Shown here: positions 38,801-49,798 of the stretch, in pieces
Layout of the letters: every line of letters starts with the position of its first letter
Position numbering within the stretch: the first letter of the stretch is position 1
Source: Mytilus galloprovincialis
Lineage: Eukaryota > Mollusca > Bivalvia > Mytilida > Mytilidae
Reading direction: 5' to 3'
DNA length: 64,000 nucleotides
NCBI RefSeq assembly: GCF_965363235.1
Contig: NC_134848.1
Span: 61,838,181-61,902,180, forward strand
Program-made: the position numbers and the translations under genes
Notes under the pieces: model-generated
Database searches by the model: none
The model's input: the letters and a program-made list of their open reading frames with translations, nothing else
What the model was told of the DNA's origin: nothing

Positions 38801-41800
38801 AATATAACTCGTGTATTACGATATTTCTCCACTCTCGACAGTTTAATTTTAATTATTTAAAAAGCTCGGCAAGCTTCGCGCTTTAAATAATAAAATTGAA
38901 CTGTCTCGAGTGGAGAAATATCGTAATAGTTTTGTTGCAGTGTAGGAATCTATATTTCTATATTAAGATCAATTGTCATATCAGTTCTTTAATTAACTTC
39001 CTGGATAAACAGTAACATAAATTTACCATGTGACTTCATGTTATTTGAAGTGATGATGAAATAAATAAAGGACCAGCGTCTAACCAAATTTTAATGATGA
39101 ATAAAACTAAAAGTAGGGAATGTGTAATTCTAATGCAATTATTTTGTATCAAGGATTCTGATTGGATGACAGTTAGTGTAAAATTCTCTATCTCCTTGTC
39201 TGTAACTAAGGAAGTCGACATTTTGAATTGCTGAATGTATTGTCTATTGACATGTAATTTCTACAATAATAAGCAAAACAACTCACATGTTGCACCTAAA
39301 AATCTTCTTTTTATCAAACTTTATTACATTCTGAAGCGGCACAGAAGCCAGAAAACGCCCGGTGTTTATGTTTGACACCGGAAGCATACCTATGACGTCA
39401 CCTAGTGTAGGGACCAAAGAAGATAACATCTTTTTTGCGGAATTTTCTTTAATGAAGATTTTACACTGAAATAATGATTGAAATTTAATGTGAACTTGTT
39501 TTGCATTAGAATAGAGATAACTGTATTGTATTTGAAGCTTTTGCGGACGTCCATCGGTAGTTTTACTGTCGCAAATACCCGTTTACCTGTCTCCGCTCCG
39601 CGTCGCCAGGTAAACTAAATTTGCGACAGTAAAACTACCGATGAACGTCCTTAAAGCTTCAAATACAATACAGTTATCTCTTAAATGGATAGCAACAAAA
39701 TAACTAATGAAACAAATCTTGAACAATAGCATGAATAGTAAGGGCCTTCAAAGGTTACTGTGGATTAATTATTTATTGTTGGATACTAATTTTCATGGTT
39801 TCTTGTTTACCCAGGAACCACTAATTTTGATGTACAATGAATTACAAATTTTCAATAAGAATGTATGCAGACTATGGCAGAACCAGGAAACCAAATATCA
39901 ATGAAAATGCAAGTTTTCTGCAATTAACAAAATTGCTACTCACAAAAATAAATGAATCCACAGTATTTAGCTATATGAAAAGTTAATAACTAAAGTATTG
40001 AAAAGAAACCAACATCCAACTCCTCCAGGAAAACAGACACAGAAACAGCACACAGTCTATATAGCATGATAGTGTACAGGCATAAAGTGCGGTTGGGATA
40101 AACCAGCCTTAAACATACCTTGCCCACACTAACCTATTTGTGAAAGACACCGTAAAATCACAAAAATACTGAACTGAAAGTCCATAATCACATGGCAAAA
40201 TCAAATAAAAAAACACATCAAAAACGAATTGACAAGAACTGTCATATTCCTGACTTGGTACAGGCATTTTCAAATGTAGAAAATGGTGGATTGAACCTGG
40301 TTTTATAGCGCTAAACCTCTCACTTTTACAACAGTCTCATCAAATTCAGTTATATTTACAACGATGCGTGAACAAAACCGACATAATAAATAAAATAGTC
40401 AAAGTACGGGTACGGCAATCATCACTGTTACAATATAAAACAAACAATTTTACCAAAAAAGAACACAAGCATCTATCAAATTAAAAACACATTCATTGCA
40501 GAAGATTTTTACGTCACATAGAAATAAATTTAGTCGTTCAATGTTTACACACCATAAAATGATTTTTTTATAGGATCTAATGCCTCTGAGGAATGTTGAT
40601 CATTCTTATTTCCCATTAATCATGTTAATGTTTATGTGCCTTGTGTGAACAAATTCCAAATTATGATTACATATCCGCCCTTTCACATTGAAGTTGTTTT
40701 TGATTTTACCAGTAATTTAGAGTGCTATATATATTTGTATAAAAAGTAAGCCAATTGGAAGTCATTAATCAATTTGCCATTTCAGAATCTTATCCTTTTT
40801 GGGGTGATAGTAAAAAATGTACACGAAAACTGTGTGATTTGTTATAAATATATATGACTACATTAGATGTATGTTTCATTATAACATGTTATTCTGATTG
40901 GCTACACTGCAATCTCGCATTATTCTTTAAACAATTGCATTACACAATAAAATGTATCATTCATGATGACACGAGGTCCCACAATAAAGTGCACAGGTAA
41001 ATTAAATTAAAAAGTGCACAGGTAAATTAAATTAAAAACTTGATAAAAATCGTGTTTCCATGATCCTAGCTAATAAATGTAATTATAAGTATTGAATGCT
41101 TCTTTTTGTAACTTCATAGGGTTGTTAAAGCCTTGACCGTGTGCACAATTTTAGAATGGAGCACTTCTGGGCTTCATACAAAATGTACTTCGGTCAACGC
41201 TTTTACACCTTTTACACCCCAATGAAGTTACAGAAAGAAGCATTATAAACTGGAAATTCAACCAATGACATGACATTATTTTTCATGTTGGCAATATCAA
41301 CAAAATTACACAGTACTTAAGCATGTTTAGATGAAATGACGAATGACTGATTACCTATATTGCACTAAAACATGTTTTCAATCTATTTTAAATCAGACAT
41401 GCTGCAGAAAAGAATCAAATCCTGAATGAAATGGAGAGTCTGAAGGAACTATTACACACCTACGAACAGTCACTGGAGCGTAAAGATCAGGTCATATCAA
41501 ATCTTACACATGCCATGCAGAAACAGAGAGAAAAGATTGAAATGCTCAAAAAATTTAACGAATGGAAAGTTAAACACATTGACAGGAAAAGGGAGGTAAG
41601 ACTGGCACAAATGGTCTTTTTTATGCCCCATATATGGGCATTATGTTTTCTGGTCCGTGTGTTCGTTTGTTCGTCTGTCCCGCTTCAGGTTAAAGTTTTT
41701 GGTCGAGGTAGTTTTTGATGAATTGAAGTCTAATCAACTTGAAACTTTGTTAACATGTTCCCTATGATGAATGATGAATGAAAATGTATATATTTATAGG

Positions 41801-44800
41801 TTATAAATTGATTCCCCATGTCAAAAGTCATTCATTTTCTCATTTGATTCGTTAAAAAATATTGTTTCAGATTTTTGCTGGCAAACTAGCAGAAAAACAT
41901 TATGAGAGAAAACTATCACAGAAAATCTGGGATTCTTGGCATTCAGTTATTGTTGATAAATGGCGCCAACGAGTGGAGAAGGCATGTCAAGCCAAGGCAC
42001 AGGAAGTCTGCATCAATCTCACAAATGAATACGAGACTAAAGTCAAATCGGTATGTTAAATTTGATTATTATTAATATCTAAAACACATATTTTAATTTT
42101 ATTTTTAATTTTAGTTTCTTTTATATTTTTCAGAGTTTAGTATGACATCCATTATCACTGAACTAGTACATATGTTTGTTTAGGGGCCAGATAAAGGACG
42201 CCTCCAGGTGCAGAATTTCATCTCTGTATTGAATACCCATTGGTGGCCTTCAGCTTTTTTCTGCTCTTCGATCGGGATGTTGTCTCTTTGACACATGTAT
42301 TCCCCATTTCCATTCTCAATTTTATTATTGTGATACTGGTGAATATATATATATATATATATCCATTCCTAATTATATAAACATATGTTTTGAATGTTTA
42401 TGAATGCACAAAGTTTACATTTCAACAAAGACAATGGTTTCTAAAATGTTTTGCATCAATTTAGGATTTTGATGTCAGAGCTTTGGTCTTGCATATCATC
42501 CTAACAAAAATGTCCTCCTGATTTTTTACAGCAACTTTAATTTGAAAACAACCAATTGTTGTGCAGGAAAGTTGAAATAACCTACTCTAAATTCAAAAAT
42601 TGTTGCCATGTTTTTATTATTGCCAAAAATTATAATGGCATTAATTTAAACTGGCATTTTGATTTTTTTTATATGACTTAAACAGAATTTTTCGCAATAT
42701 TGCAAAAATTAAAATCACATTTTTGTGGCAATCATAAATGCACACAATAATTTCTGAATTTACAGTATTGAAAATAAGGCTCAGATATTTTTTCTCTTAA
42801 TCTCTCTTATAAGAAAGTTTAATTGGCTCTTTGTGACCAAGATGGAAGCAAAAAATGTATAGGATCATCAGTCGTCAGGGTTTTTTCACTGCATTTTTGT
42901 GTTAAATAAATATGATGACCTATAGCTGTCAATTTCTGTGTGAGTTGGTTTCTTCTTGAGAGTTGCCTCAATGTTAATGTTACCACATCTTTCTTAATTT
43001 TAAATACAATTGTAACCAATGGGAAGTAACTCCAACTTTTTAAAATTCTTTAATGTACAGTTTATATATATGATACTTATTATTTTAAAATCACCAATAT
43101 TTATTAATGAAGTATTCAGTTATTCAAGTACCTAAAAACGTCAGAAAGGAAACAAATTACAGTAAATTGAAAACAAATTTATACGCACAAAAGTATTTTT
43201 AGCAAGTCATAATGAAACTTATTGATTTGAATCTTAGTCATGTTAGTGATGAATTCTTTTACAATTTTTAAAGGTAAGAATATATGTCTGAGAAGGAATT
43301 GAAACAGTTTTATAGGATGTTTTACCTCAAATCTACTAAGGTTTCAAAAGACTTCTAAATAGTCTTTTTCCAGAAATCAAGAAACAATGTTAATGTTCAT
43401 GTTTAACATGTGTAATAAACATAGTATTTGAGACCAAGCATTTCAAGACAAGAATTCATAAAATTATATTTTTTATCTAATTATTTTGTGTCTGATGACT
43501 ACATTTGTAGGCTTTTCATTTTGTATGGGATGTTTATAGTATTCCTTGTATCATTGCAGTTAACAGAAGCATTAGAGGAAGCCAGGACAGAAGTGTCAAA
43601 GTTACATCAAGAACGTGATCGTTATGAAGAAACCATGAAAAAGGCTTTCATGCGAGGAGTGTGTGCCCTCAACCTTGAAGCTATGACCATGTTTCAACCT
43701 CAAGATGACCAGAGACCCGAACAAGGTAAGGTTGTAATATGTTATTTTCCATCACTTGAATTTTGAAGTTTGTCAACAATTTAAAGAAGTTATATGTTTT
43801 CCCTTAACATGCTTAATTATTGAGCATAAAAATAACATACTGTGGATTCCTTAATATTCGTTGGATACTAATTTTTGTGGATTTCGTGATTTCGGGGGAA
43901 TCATGAATTTAAATATTCAACAAATTACAAATGTTATAAAGGAATGTATGCATACTTTGCCATAACCCAGAAATTAAATATCCACCATATGCAAGTTTCC
44001 CTCAAACCACGAAAGTTTGTACCCACAAAAATAAATGTATCAACAGTAATTGAAAAAATAATTCTTTTTGCATTGGTTGATTGATGACTATCTTGTGGCA
44101 CCCAAATTTTATTGATGTAAGGAGCCCTAGTGTCTTTATTGATGTAAGGAGCCCTAGTGTCTTTATTGATGTAAGGAGCCCTAGTGTCTTTATTGATGTA
44201 AGGAGCCCCAGTGTCTTTTGCTTTGAGTTCTGTCAATTTTCAATCAAGAATTAAGACACCAGATTCCTTCCTTTTGATTTTCACTCAGGAACATAAACAC
44301 ATGAACATAAACACAAACACATTGACATCAACATTATTTTATTAACAAAATAAAATAAAGAGCTTAAACACAAAACTTAATATATTCTAATATCGACCTT
44401 ACTTCAGATCTCGAAATCCAAGGTTAAAAACATGATATCCTTAGGTCCCGAATTTAGAGAAATTTAACACCACAAATCCCAACATCCTGCAATTTGAAAC
44501 AAGAATTTCCAGATTCCAAAATGATCAATATCGAAATCCAGAGCTTTAAAACACCAATCCCACCAATCCCACCAATCCCAGAGTCCACATAAAGGTCCAC
44601 CCAACCCACACACCCCATCTATAACTTACCGATAAATATTAAACTTTGTACCTGCTATAGTTAGCACATTGTAATAGTGATTTTTTATTATTTAAGGTCC
44701 TGGCGGTCACATATCTTCAGATTTTTCTGACAATCTTAATGGTAGTATACCAGAGAAAGATTATAGTGCTCCAAAAACAATCCCCCAGGAACCAATATAC

Positions 44801-46574
44801 ACAACAGATCCTAGGAATGACCTGGCACCGCCAAAAATAATCACCAGTCAGGGAGCCAGACCTTCATCAGCTACAAGTGTCAGGTCTAAAGCATCGGTGA
44901 GTATATTATAAAGGAGAGAGCATGAAGGGTTGTTCCATTAATCATGCATAGTACAGTGACCTACCATTCACACTGGGACATAGTCTGATAAATCATAAGC
45001 ATCCTTGATGTCTGACATTGGTTGTCATGATTTTTGGCTTGTATGCTGACTTTGGTCAATACAACGAATCAAATGCCCATGAAAAAACAATTTTTCATTG
45101 ATCCATGAAAATTTGTCCAAAGAAAATAGATAAATTCACAGAACATTTTAAATATTAATATAAAATTATTCTATAGACATTGTTGCATGTTTTTTATGGA
45201 CCACGTCAAAACGTCAAGGTCAGTCTATTTAAACATGTTAGATATCTTTAAACATGTTAAATATCGCTTCTCTTATTCAGTTAAAGTAGTAAATACAACT
45301 TTTTATGTTATCTTCTAGGTATGCAGTAAGACTAATACAACATCTTCCAGTAAAGGAAAAGTGTTGTCTACCAGAATTACAGCCAAGACCGACTCTGGAC
45401 GTACCACATCTAGTTTGGGCAGAAATCCTACCCTTGACCCTCCAATGAGTTCTGTTATTGTAGAAAGACATCCTCCGGTTAATAAGGTAAAGTAATGAAA
45501 TAACTAAGATGTTTTTATTATTGGGAAAAATTAGACAGGGTTATAATCGCAATAATTTACACTCTCATTTTGTAATTTTTTTTATGAATTAGACAGGATT
45601 TTTCTCAATATCGCAAAAATTATAATCGCATTTTAGTCTAAAATGACAAAATGGCAATAATACAACTTACAACTACATTAAGCACCATGTGTCGCATAGG
45701 ACGCGAACGAAAGGGCAATAATAAATGCACCCAATCATTTCTTAATTTACAGTAATGAAAAGGAACTGTGTGTTAGAAGTTTCCTTTGTTGAAAGTCAAA
45801 TTTCATGAATTTGCATTTTTATGTGAGAAAAAAATATTTTTTTTAGAACCTTAATTTTTTATTTGACTAAAGTATTTTGTTTTTATTTTCCAACTTCTTT
45901 AAAAAAAACAACATAGTGAATCTGAACAAAATATTAAAAATTTTCCCCCTTTCCGAAATTTTGCAGAAAAAGGAGGTGAATATTCATTTCTGGATGAAAC
46001 TTAACCATAAAGTACTGGTAACAATAGAACAACAATTAAAAAAAGATTTAGGAAAATATCTGACAATGAAGTACCAATAGTATTTCACTTCACAACTTTA
46101 AAGTTAACATCAATAAGAAAAATGTTTATATGTTTCGGAGTTTAGTGTGATGTCCTTTTTCACTGAACTAGTAAACATTTTAGTTAAGTGCCAGCTGGAG
46201 CCCGCATCCGGATGAGGGATTTTCTGGCTTAGTTGAAGATTCATTGTCAGCCATGGGTTGTTTTCTGCTCTTTGGTGAGCTTGTTGTCTCTTTGACACAT
46301 TCCTTTTCTCAATTTTATTAGTTGTCTTTTACATTATTGAAGCTGTTCAAAATGCTTTCATGAAAAATAATGCTGATGAATTTTTTTACATATATATTTA
46401 AACCACTATCTATTTTAGGAAACAATCGGACAGGCAACAGCAGGAAGACATCCACGACAAACATCAACCATAGAGAACTATACACAGGCAGGAATCATTC
46501 ATCGGCGGATTGCTGGACAATCTGGTTCCGTGACGATATCACCAAATATACAAACTGTTAAAGTTGTTGACTGA
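32900..46574 (+). CDS. POC5: Centriolar protein POC5 orthologue (11 coding exons)
   Basis: Coding exons: 32900-32974, 33871-34030, 35509-35658, 36794-37023, 38463-38533, 41397-41595, 41871-42050, 43560-43725, 44697-44896, 45319-45486, 46419-46574. They sum to 1755 nt, 584 residues plus TGA, close to human POC5 (575). Every junction is GT-AG and keeps frame. POC5 binds centrin in the centriole lumen and is needed for centriole elongation and the inner scaffold. Family features seen: N-terminal DEYEELLKYA (26-35); three Trp-centred Sfi1-like centrin-binding repeats around Trp196 (KMENLMDHW), Trp285 (KIEMLKKFNEW) and Trp318 (IWDSWHSVIVDKW); coiled coil across 210-380; the signature MKKAFMRGVCALNLEAM from 381; a Ser/Thr/Pro-rich tail; PPMSSVIVE; and a C-terminal KVVD as in vertebrates. 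An acceptor AG at 32874-32875 implies a 5'UTR exon upstream that I could not place. Possible poly(A) signals: ATTAAA 46706, AATAAA 47032. Exon 5 is 71 nt, so skipping it breaks frame. Confidence 0.96.
33032..33222 (-). mobile_element. tRNA-derived SINE with (TA)n tail
   Basis: Read on the minus strand it has a pol III A box TGGTCTAGCGGG (33193-33204) and a B box GGTTCGAATCC (33135-33145), a non-tRNA body with the hairpin AAATTTGCGAAAGCAAATTT, and a (TA)n tail at 33032-33057. It lies in POC5 intron 1, antisense to the gene. Confidence 0.85.
34275..34486. mobile_element. MITE copy 1 (TACTGTGGATTC family)
   Basis: A 212-bp element in POC5 intron 2. It begins TACTGTGGATTCATTTATTT and ends with the inverted counterpart (aatgaatctacagta). 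The interior keeps phrases such as 'ggataccaattttcgtgg' and 'cccacgaaatccac'. Two more copies of almost the same length lie in other POC5 introns. Confidence 0.85.
34587..34959. mobile_element. TIR element (TAGACCACTTTCAAGTTC family), about 373 bp
   Basis: The left end TAGACCACTTTCAAGTTC and the reverse complement of the right end TAGACAACTTTCAAGTTC match at 17 of 18 bases. Both flanks read TAA or AATAA, consistent with a short AT-rich target duplication. It lies in POC5 intron 2, 100 bp after MITE copy 1. No ORF. Confidence 0.7.
35640..36046 (+). repeat. Minisatellite derived from the POC5 exon 3 end and donor site
   Basis: About ten units of 38-47 bp carry CCAGAGACAAAGGTAACTAT and TGGTTA. 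The first unit is the real junction: exon 3 ends ...AGAGACAAAG at 35658 and the intron begins GTAACTATT. Later copies keep a GT donor in some units (for example 35698 and 35786) and lose it in others (GATAAC, GGAAAC). Confidence 0.92.
37060..37190 (+). repeat. Dispersed repeat (gagcgtcactgatgagtctt)
   Basis: 'gatctgagcgtcactgatga', 'gtcttatgtagacaaaaccc' and 'gtctggcgtatcaaattata': I recognise it as a frequent mussel repeat. It lies in POC5 intron 4. A weakly related piece is at 63850-63960. Confidence 0.6.
37966..38106. repeat. Palindrome 1: 141-bp near-perfect hairpin (POC5 intron 4)
   Basis: The left arm (AGAATAATACATGGCAAAAT, then CCGTATCACACGCCGTATCA) pairs with the right arm ending GATACGGATATTGCCATGCA then TTATTCT. 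The centre folds as GGGCC-taaa-GGCCC inside CCAATATCA/TGATATTGG. Confidence 0.9.
38815..38927. repeat. Palindrome 2: 113-bp near-perfect hairpin (POC5 intron 5)
   Basis: The left arm ATTACGATATTTCTCCACTC matches the reverse complement of the right end, and the match continues through cgacagtttaattttaatta to a short loop around aagctcggcaagctt. Arms are about 48 bp with few mismatches. Confidence 0.92.
39513..39681. repeat. Palindrome 3: 169-bp near-perfect hairpin (POC5 intron 5)
   Basis: Arms of about 75 bp: AGAGATAACTGTATTGTATT then tgaagcttttgcggacgtcc, mirrored by ggacgtTcatcgg and the inverse ending AATACAGTTATCTCT. The loop is GC-rich (ctccgctccgcgtcgcc). Confidence 0.93.
39756..39965. 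mobile_element. MITE copy 2 (TACTGTGGATTC family)
   Basis: A 210-bp copy in POC5 intron 5, with TACTGTGGATTAATTATTTA at the left end and aatgaatccacagta at the right. It starts 75 bp after the large palindrome at 39513-39681. Confidence 0.85.
40150..40420 (+). repeat. Dispersed repeat, plus copy (partner at 22820-23110)
   Basis: 'cataatcacatggcaaaatc', 'cctgacttggtacaggcatt', 'ggattgaacctggttttata' and 'acaacgatgcgtgaacaaaa'. It lies in POC5 intron 5. Non-coding. Confidence 0.8.
40985..41037 (+). repeat. 26-bp direct duplication
   Basis: aaagtgcacaggtaaattaa then attaa occurs twice in tandem without mismatch in POC5 intron 5, 60 bp before palindrome 4. A recent duplication. Confidence 0.9.
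41095..41244. repeat. Palindrome 4: 150-bp inverted repeat (POC5 intron 5)
   Basis: AATGCTTCTTTTTGTAACTT at the left mirrors AAGTTACAGAAAGAAGCATT at the right. Inside, gttgttaaagccttgaccg mirrors cggtcaacgcttttacac, with a small duplication (ttttacacc twice) in the right arm. Less perfect than the other three. Confidence 0.8.
41620..41770 (+). mobile_element. Truncated copy of the (TCGT)n dispersed element
   Basis: 'tatgccccatatatgggcat' followed by a short TTCG/TCTG tract and 'gttaaagtttttggtcgagg', matching the element at 57.7 kb. It begins 25 bp after the donor of POC5 exon 6. Confidence 0.75.
42131..42331 (+). repeat. Dispersed repeat copy A in POC5 intron 7
   Basis: Shares 'gagttta', 'cactgaacta', 'ttttctgctctt', 'ttgtctctttgacaca' and 'tctcaattttatt' with 46137-46318. 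The end resembles the 'ttgtctcattggca' repeat family. Confidence 0.75.
43838..44048. mobile_element. MITE copy 3 (TACTGTGGATTC family)
   Basis: A 211-bp copy in POC5 intron 8, with TACTGTGGATTCCTTAATAT at the left and an inverted end (atgtatcaacagta) at the right that is more diverged. A 27-bp tandem repeat begins about 60 bp downstream. Confidence 0.8.
44112..44222 (+). repeat. 27-bp tandem repeat, four copies
   Basis: ttgatgtaaggagccctagt plus gtcttta, four almost identical units in POC5 intron 8. As 27 is a multiple of three, the minus strand shows a repeating nine-residue ORF (Asp-Thr-Arg-Ala-Pro-Tyr-Ile-Asn-Lys), which I take as an artefact. Confidence 0.92.
44543..44582 (+). repeat. 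Short (accaatccc)n tandem repeat
   Basis: Three to four 9-bp units, accaatccc, in POC5 intron 8 about 120 bp before exon 9. Confidence 0.75.
46137..46318 (+). repeat. Dispersed repeat copy B in POC5 intron 10
   Basis: Partner of the 42131 copy, slightly shorter. It ends 100 bp before the acceptor of POC5 exon 11. Confidence 0.75.
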
Positions 46575-48329
46575 TCGGCATTTAGTTATAGCATTTATGT
46601 ATTATGATGTGTATGAACAAGATGGTTATGATGATGCATGAAAAAGAAAAAATAGAGGTGTTTTGGACTTTACATTATGTGTGAACTTTAACAGTCCCAC
46701 AGAGCATTAAAAAACTTTTTACTCAATAGTCTTAACGTAAACATTATTCCTCTTTATTTAAAGTTATGAAATATTTTCAAGAAAATCTTGTGTTTTTTTG
46801 TAGAGAATTTAAGATTAAAAAAAAAAAAAATGGCCTAACAATCAGCACAGAAAAATTGTTGTTGATAAGATTCTTTCATTTGGTCTTTACTGGATAGTTT
46901 TTGCATTGGCAATCAGACCACATTCTTATTTTTAAACAATATATAGATTTTTTCTCCATCACAAGGAGGTCATGTCTAGATTTTGACAATTTTTCTCGCT
47001 GAAAATGTTAATATGCATTAATGCCAGGTAAAATAAAGGTTAAACTTAGGTTCACATCCTTTGGAAAAAAGAGCTGTGCACAATGCTCGGGGGTCTAGAT
47101 GGGGTTACAGAATAGAGAATATTTGTGAAAGAGCAGAGTAATAGGCTTAAATTACAAAGAATAGAGAAAAATAGGGCAAAAAAATAAAGAATGGAAAGTA
47201 CTTAGATATAAAGAATTGAGAACAATGAGCAAAAGTTATATACAAATAGATAAAATTGACCTATATAATTATGAATACAGAATTAAAAGACCCCCTGTCC
47301 AGACTCTCGAAGTGTGGTGTATTGTCTCCCTGTGTGAAGATAATTTTTGCCAAACTGTAGAAGATAGATTGTTCAGATGGAATGATAATAGCGGTAGATA
47401 ATGTTTTTTATATGTGTATCTTTGTAACTGTTGGAGCTGATTTATGATTCAAGGATGTTCTCTCCCATTTAGTTTTGAAGTTTGCCATATATTTGGAATC
47501 CTCTGGTTTTACGCATGTAGGTTCATTAAAAAATTTGCTCTCTTACCCCTACTTTTCTTTTCAAAGTGTTATTATGTATAATTTAAAAAGCTATATTTCA
47601 AAATCTTAAAAACAGATGTGAAACTGATGACAGGTAAACGTCTGACAGAAACAATGCATCTGTGTAAGTCTGTGTAATGATACTACAAATTAGCTCTTAA
47701 AACTATTGTATAAACTATAAAGAAATTACTGTGATATTTATTTTATTTTATATATTGATTTTAATTTATTTGTTAAATTTCTCTTAATCCCTACATAAAG
47801 TTAATCAGTGCTGATAATATCGTTGTCTTGATAGAATGCAAAATTAATCATTTACCCCAAGTGGTATGAAAAATTAAAATATATGGAGTTGTCAAAGACA
47901 GCAAACCAACTTTTTGTTCCGCCATGTTGTATATATATGTCTTCAAAATATCCTACTTATATTTACTCATGTTCATAAAAGGGATGTATAGAGAGATTTC
48001 ACATTATCTTATTAACAATTTCATTTTTAACATATTTTGCAAATGTATGTTGTGTTAAAAGTTGTATCAACATTAAAACGCATTTTAAACATTTTATTAA
48101 TTGTTTTTTTGTTGTTTACAATTGAGAAGCATTGGTAAATTCTAACAATATAGGTTAAGAGGAAAATATATTGTTATAAATGTTATTGAAGTCTGCCTTG
48201 CATTAGACTGGCTTGCTAAACAGGATTTTAAGGACTAGTTTACTGGTAAAATGAATGCAGGAAGACATATCACCCTACCAAGGACACACTATTCAGATAG
48301 GAGTAAAAGTGTGAAGGACGACAACTCCA
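46575..48329. other. POC5 3' flank
   Basis: The stop codon at 46572-46574 is followed by AT-rich sequence with ATTAAA at 46706 and AATAAA at 47032 as candidate poly(A) signals, then the agaatagagaaaaa-type repeat and plain AT-rich DNA to the start of the minisatellite. Confidence 0.5.
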
Positions 48330-48855
48330 CCTATGATTTCAGTGGCAGAATAACTTGATTTCAATGTCAGAAAAATTAGATATAAATGTTCGAATAACTG
48401 GATTTTAATGTCTGAATAACTGAATCTCAGTGTCTGCATAACTGAATCTCAGTGCCAGAATAACTGAATCTTATTATGTGTGAATAACTGAATCTCAATG
48501 TCTGAATAACTGATTCTCAGTTTCTGAATAACTGAATTTCAGAGTATGACTAACTGAATTTCAGTGTTTGGATAACTTGAATTCTGTGTCTGAATAACTA
48601 GAGCTCAGTGTCTGGAAAACTGAATCTCAGTGTCTGGAAAACTGAATCTCAGTGTCTGAATGACTGAATATCTGTGCTAGAATAACTGAACCTTAAAATG
48701 TGAATAACTGAATCTCAATGCCTTAATAACTGAATCACAATGTCTGAATAACTGAATCACAATGTCTGAATAACTGATTCTCAGTTTGTGTCTGAATAAC
48801 TGGATCTTTGAATAACTAGATAATTGTGTCTGAATAACCGGATCTATGTCTAAAT
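48330..48855 (+). repeat. 22-bp minisatellite (aataactgaatctcagtgtc), first block
   Basis: Roughly 24 units of aataactgaatctcagtgtc plus tg, diverging at 10-30% of positions. It is downstream of POC5 and non-coding. It is interrupted at 48861 by a GGATCC-type element. Confidence 0.92.
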
Positions 48856-48860
48856 AAACT

Positions 48861-49033
48861 GGCGGATCCAGAATTTTTCATAAAAAGGGGGAAGGGGGGG
48901 GGTGTGCCTGACATAAGGGCGCCCTGTCCAGTCATGCATCAGTGATTCCCTATATAAACAAACCAAAAATTCCCAACGAAAGGGGGTCCCAGCCCCCCCC
49001 CCCCCCCCCCCCCCCCCCCTCCTTGGATCCGCC
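48861..49033 (+). mobile_element. GGCGGATCC-type short TIR element, copy 1
   Basis: Starts GGCGGATCCAGAA and ends TTGGATCCGCC (short inverted ends). The body has G-rich then C-rich parts, including about 30 consecutive C at 48990-49019, and 'catgcatcagtgattcccta'. It is nested in the 22-bp minisatellite, so it is younger than the array. Confidence 0.75.
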
Positions 49034-49039
49034 TATGAT

Positions 49040-49520
49040 AAATGAATCTGGGTCTGTATAAATTGATCTCAGGATCTGAATAACTGGATATATGTGTCTG
49101 AAAAGAAACTTGATATCTGTGTATTATTATCTTAAATTACCGGATATGTCAACAACTGGACTTCTGTATGAATAAAGGGATCTTATTTTAAGAACAAGTG
49201 GAATCTTAGTATCTGTGTCTAAATAACTGAATCTATGTCTAAAAACCCGAATACGTGTCTAAATAAATAAATCTGTGTCTGAATTACGGAATCTGTGTAT
49301 ATTTAACAGAATTTGTGTCTAAATAAACGAATCTGTGCCTATTTAACAGAATGTGTGTAAATAACCGAATCTGCGTCTAATTAACAGAATATCTGTCTAA
49401 ATAACCGAATCTGCGTCTAATTAACAGAATATCTGTCTAAATAACAGAATCTGTGTCTAATTAACCGAAAATGCGTCTAAATAACCGAATCTGTGTCTTA
49501 ATAACTGGATCTAAAAATAT
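49040..49520 (+). repeat. Minisatellite, second, more diverged block
   Basis: Units of about 20 bp (tctaaataaccgaatctgcg and variants) continue the 48.3-kb array after the nested insertion. They contain higher-order pairs near 49370-49450, where a 50-bp block is repeated almost exactly. Another two units follow the LINE at 54133-54180. Confidence 0.85.
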
Positions 49521-49798
49521 AGTGTATAGTTAAATGGATTTCGATATATCTAGTTTTGGTATTGCTGGATATTATATAATAAAATGAATGAATGAATAAA
49601 TAATTTATTAAAGTGCAACCTGAATTGCCATTATATAATACATATGATATGAACATTGTTATTTTCAGCCAGCCTTATAGGCTTACGAAGCACTGTCATT
49701 TTAAAACATTATTATACATGTATAGCTACATTTGAATTGATATAAAATATTAAGTTTTACAGTTTTTACGTCGTGTAGTTTTGTTAAAGTAAAAATGT

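Noticed and set aside
43934-44236. Minus-strand ORF with four nine-residue repeats
   Set aside because: Produced by the 27-bp tandem repeat; no start context or neighbours support it.
48330-49520. CRISPR-like array
   Set aside because: The 22-bp units are contiguous, have no unique spacers and diverge gradually: a eukaryotic minisatellite.
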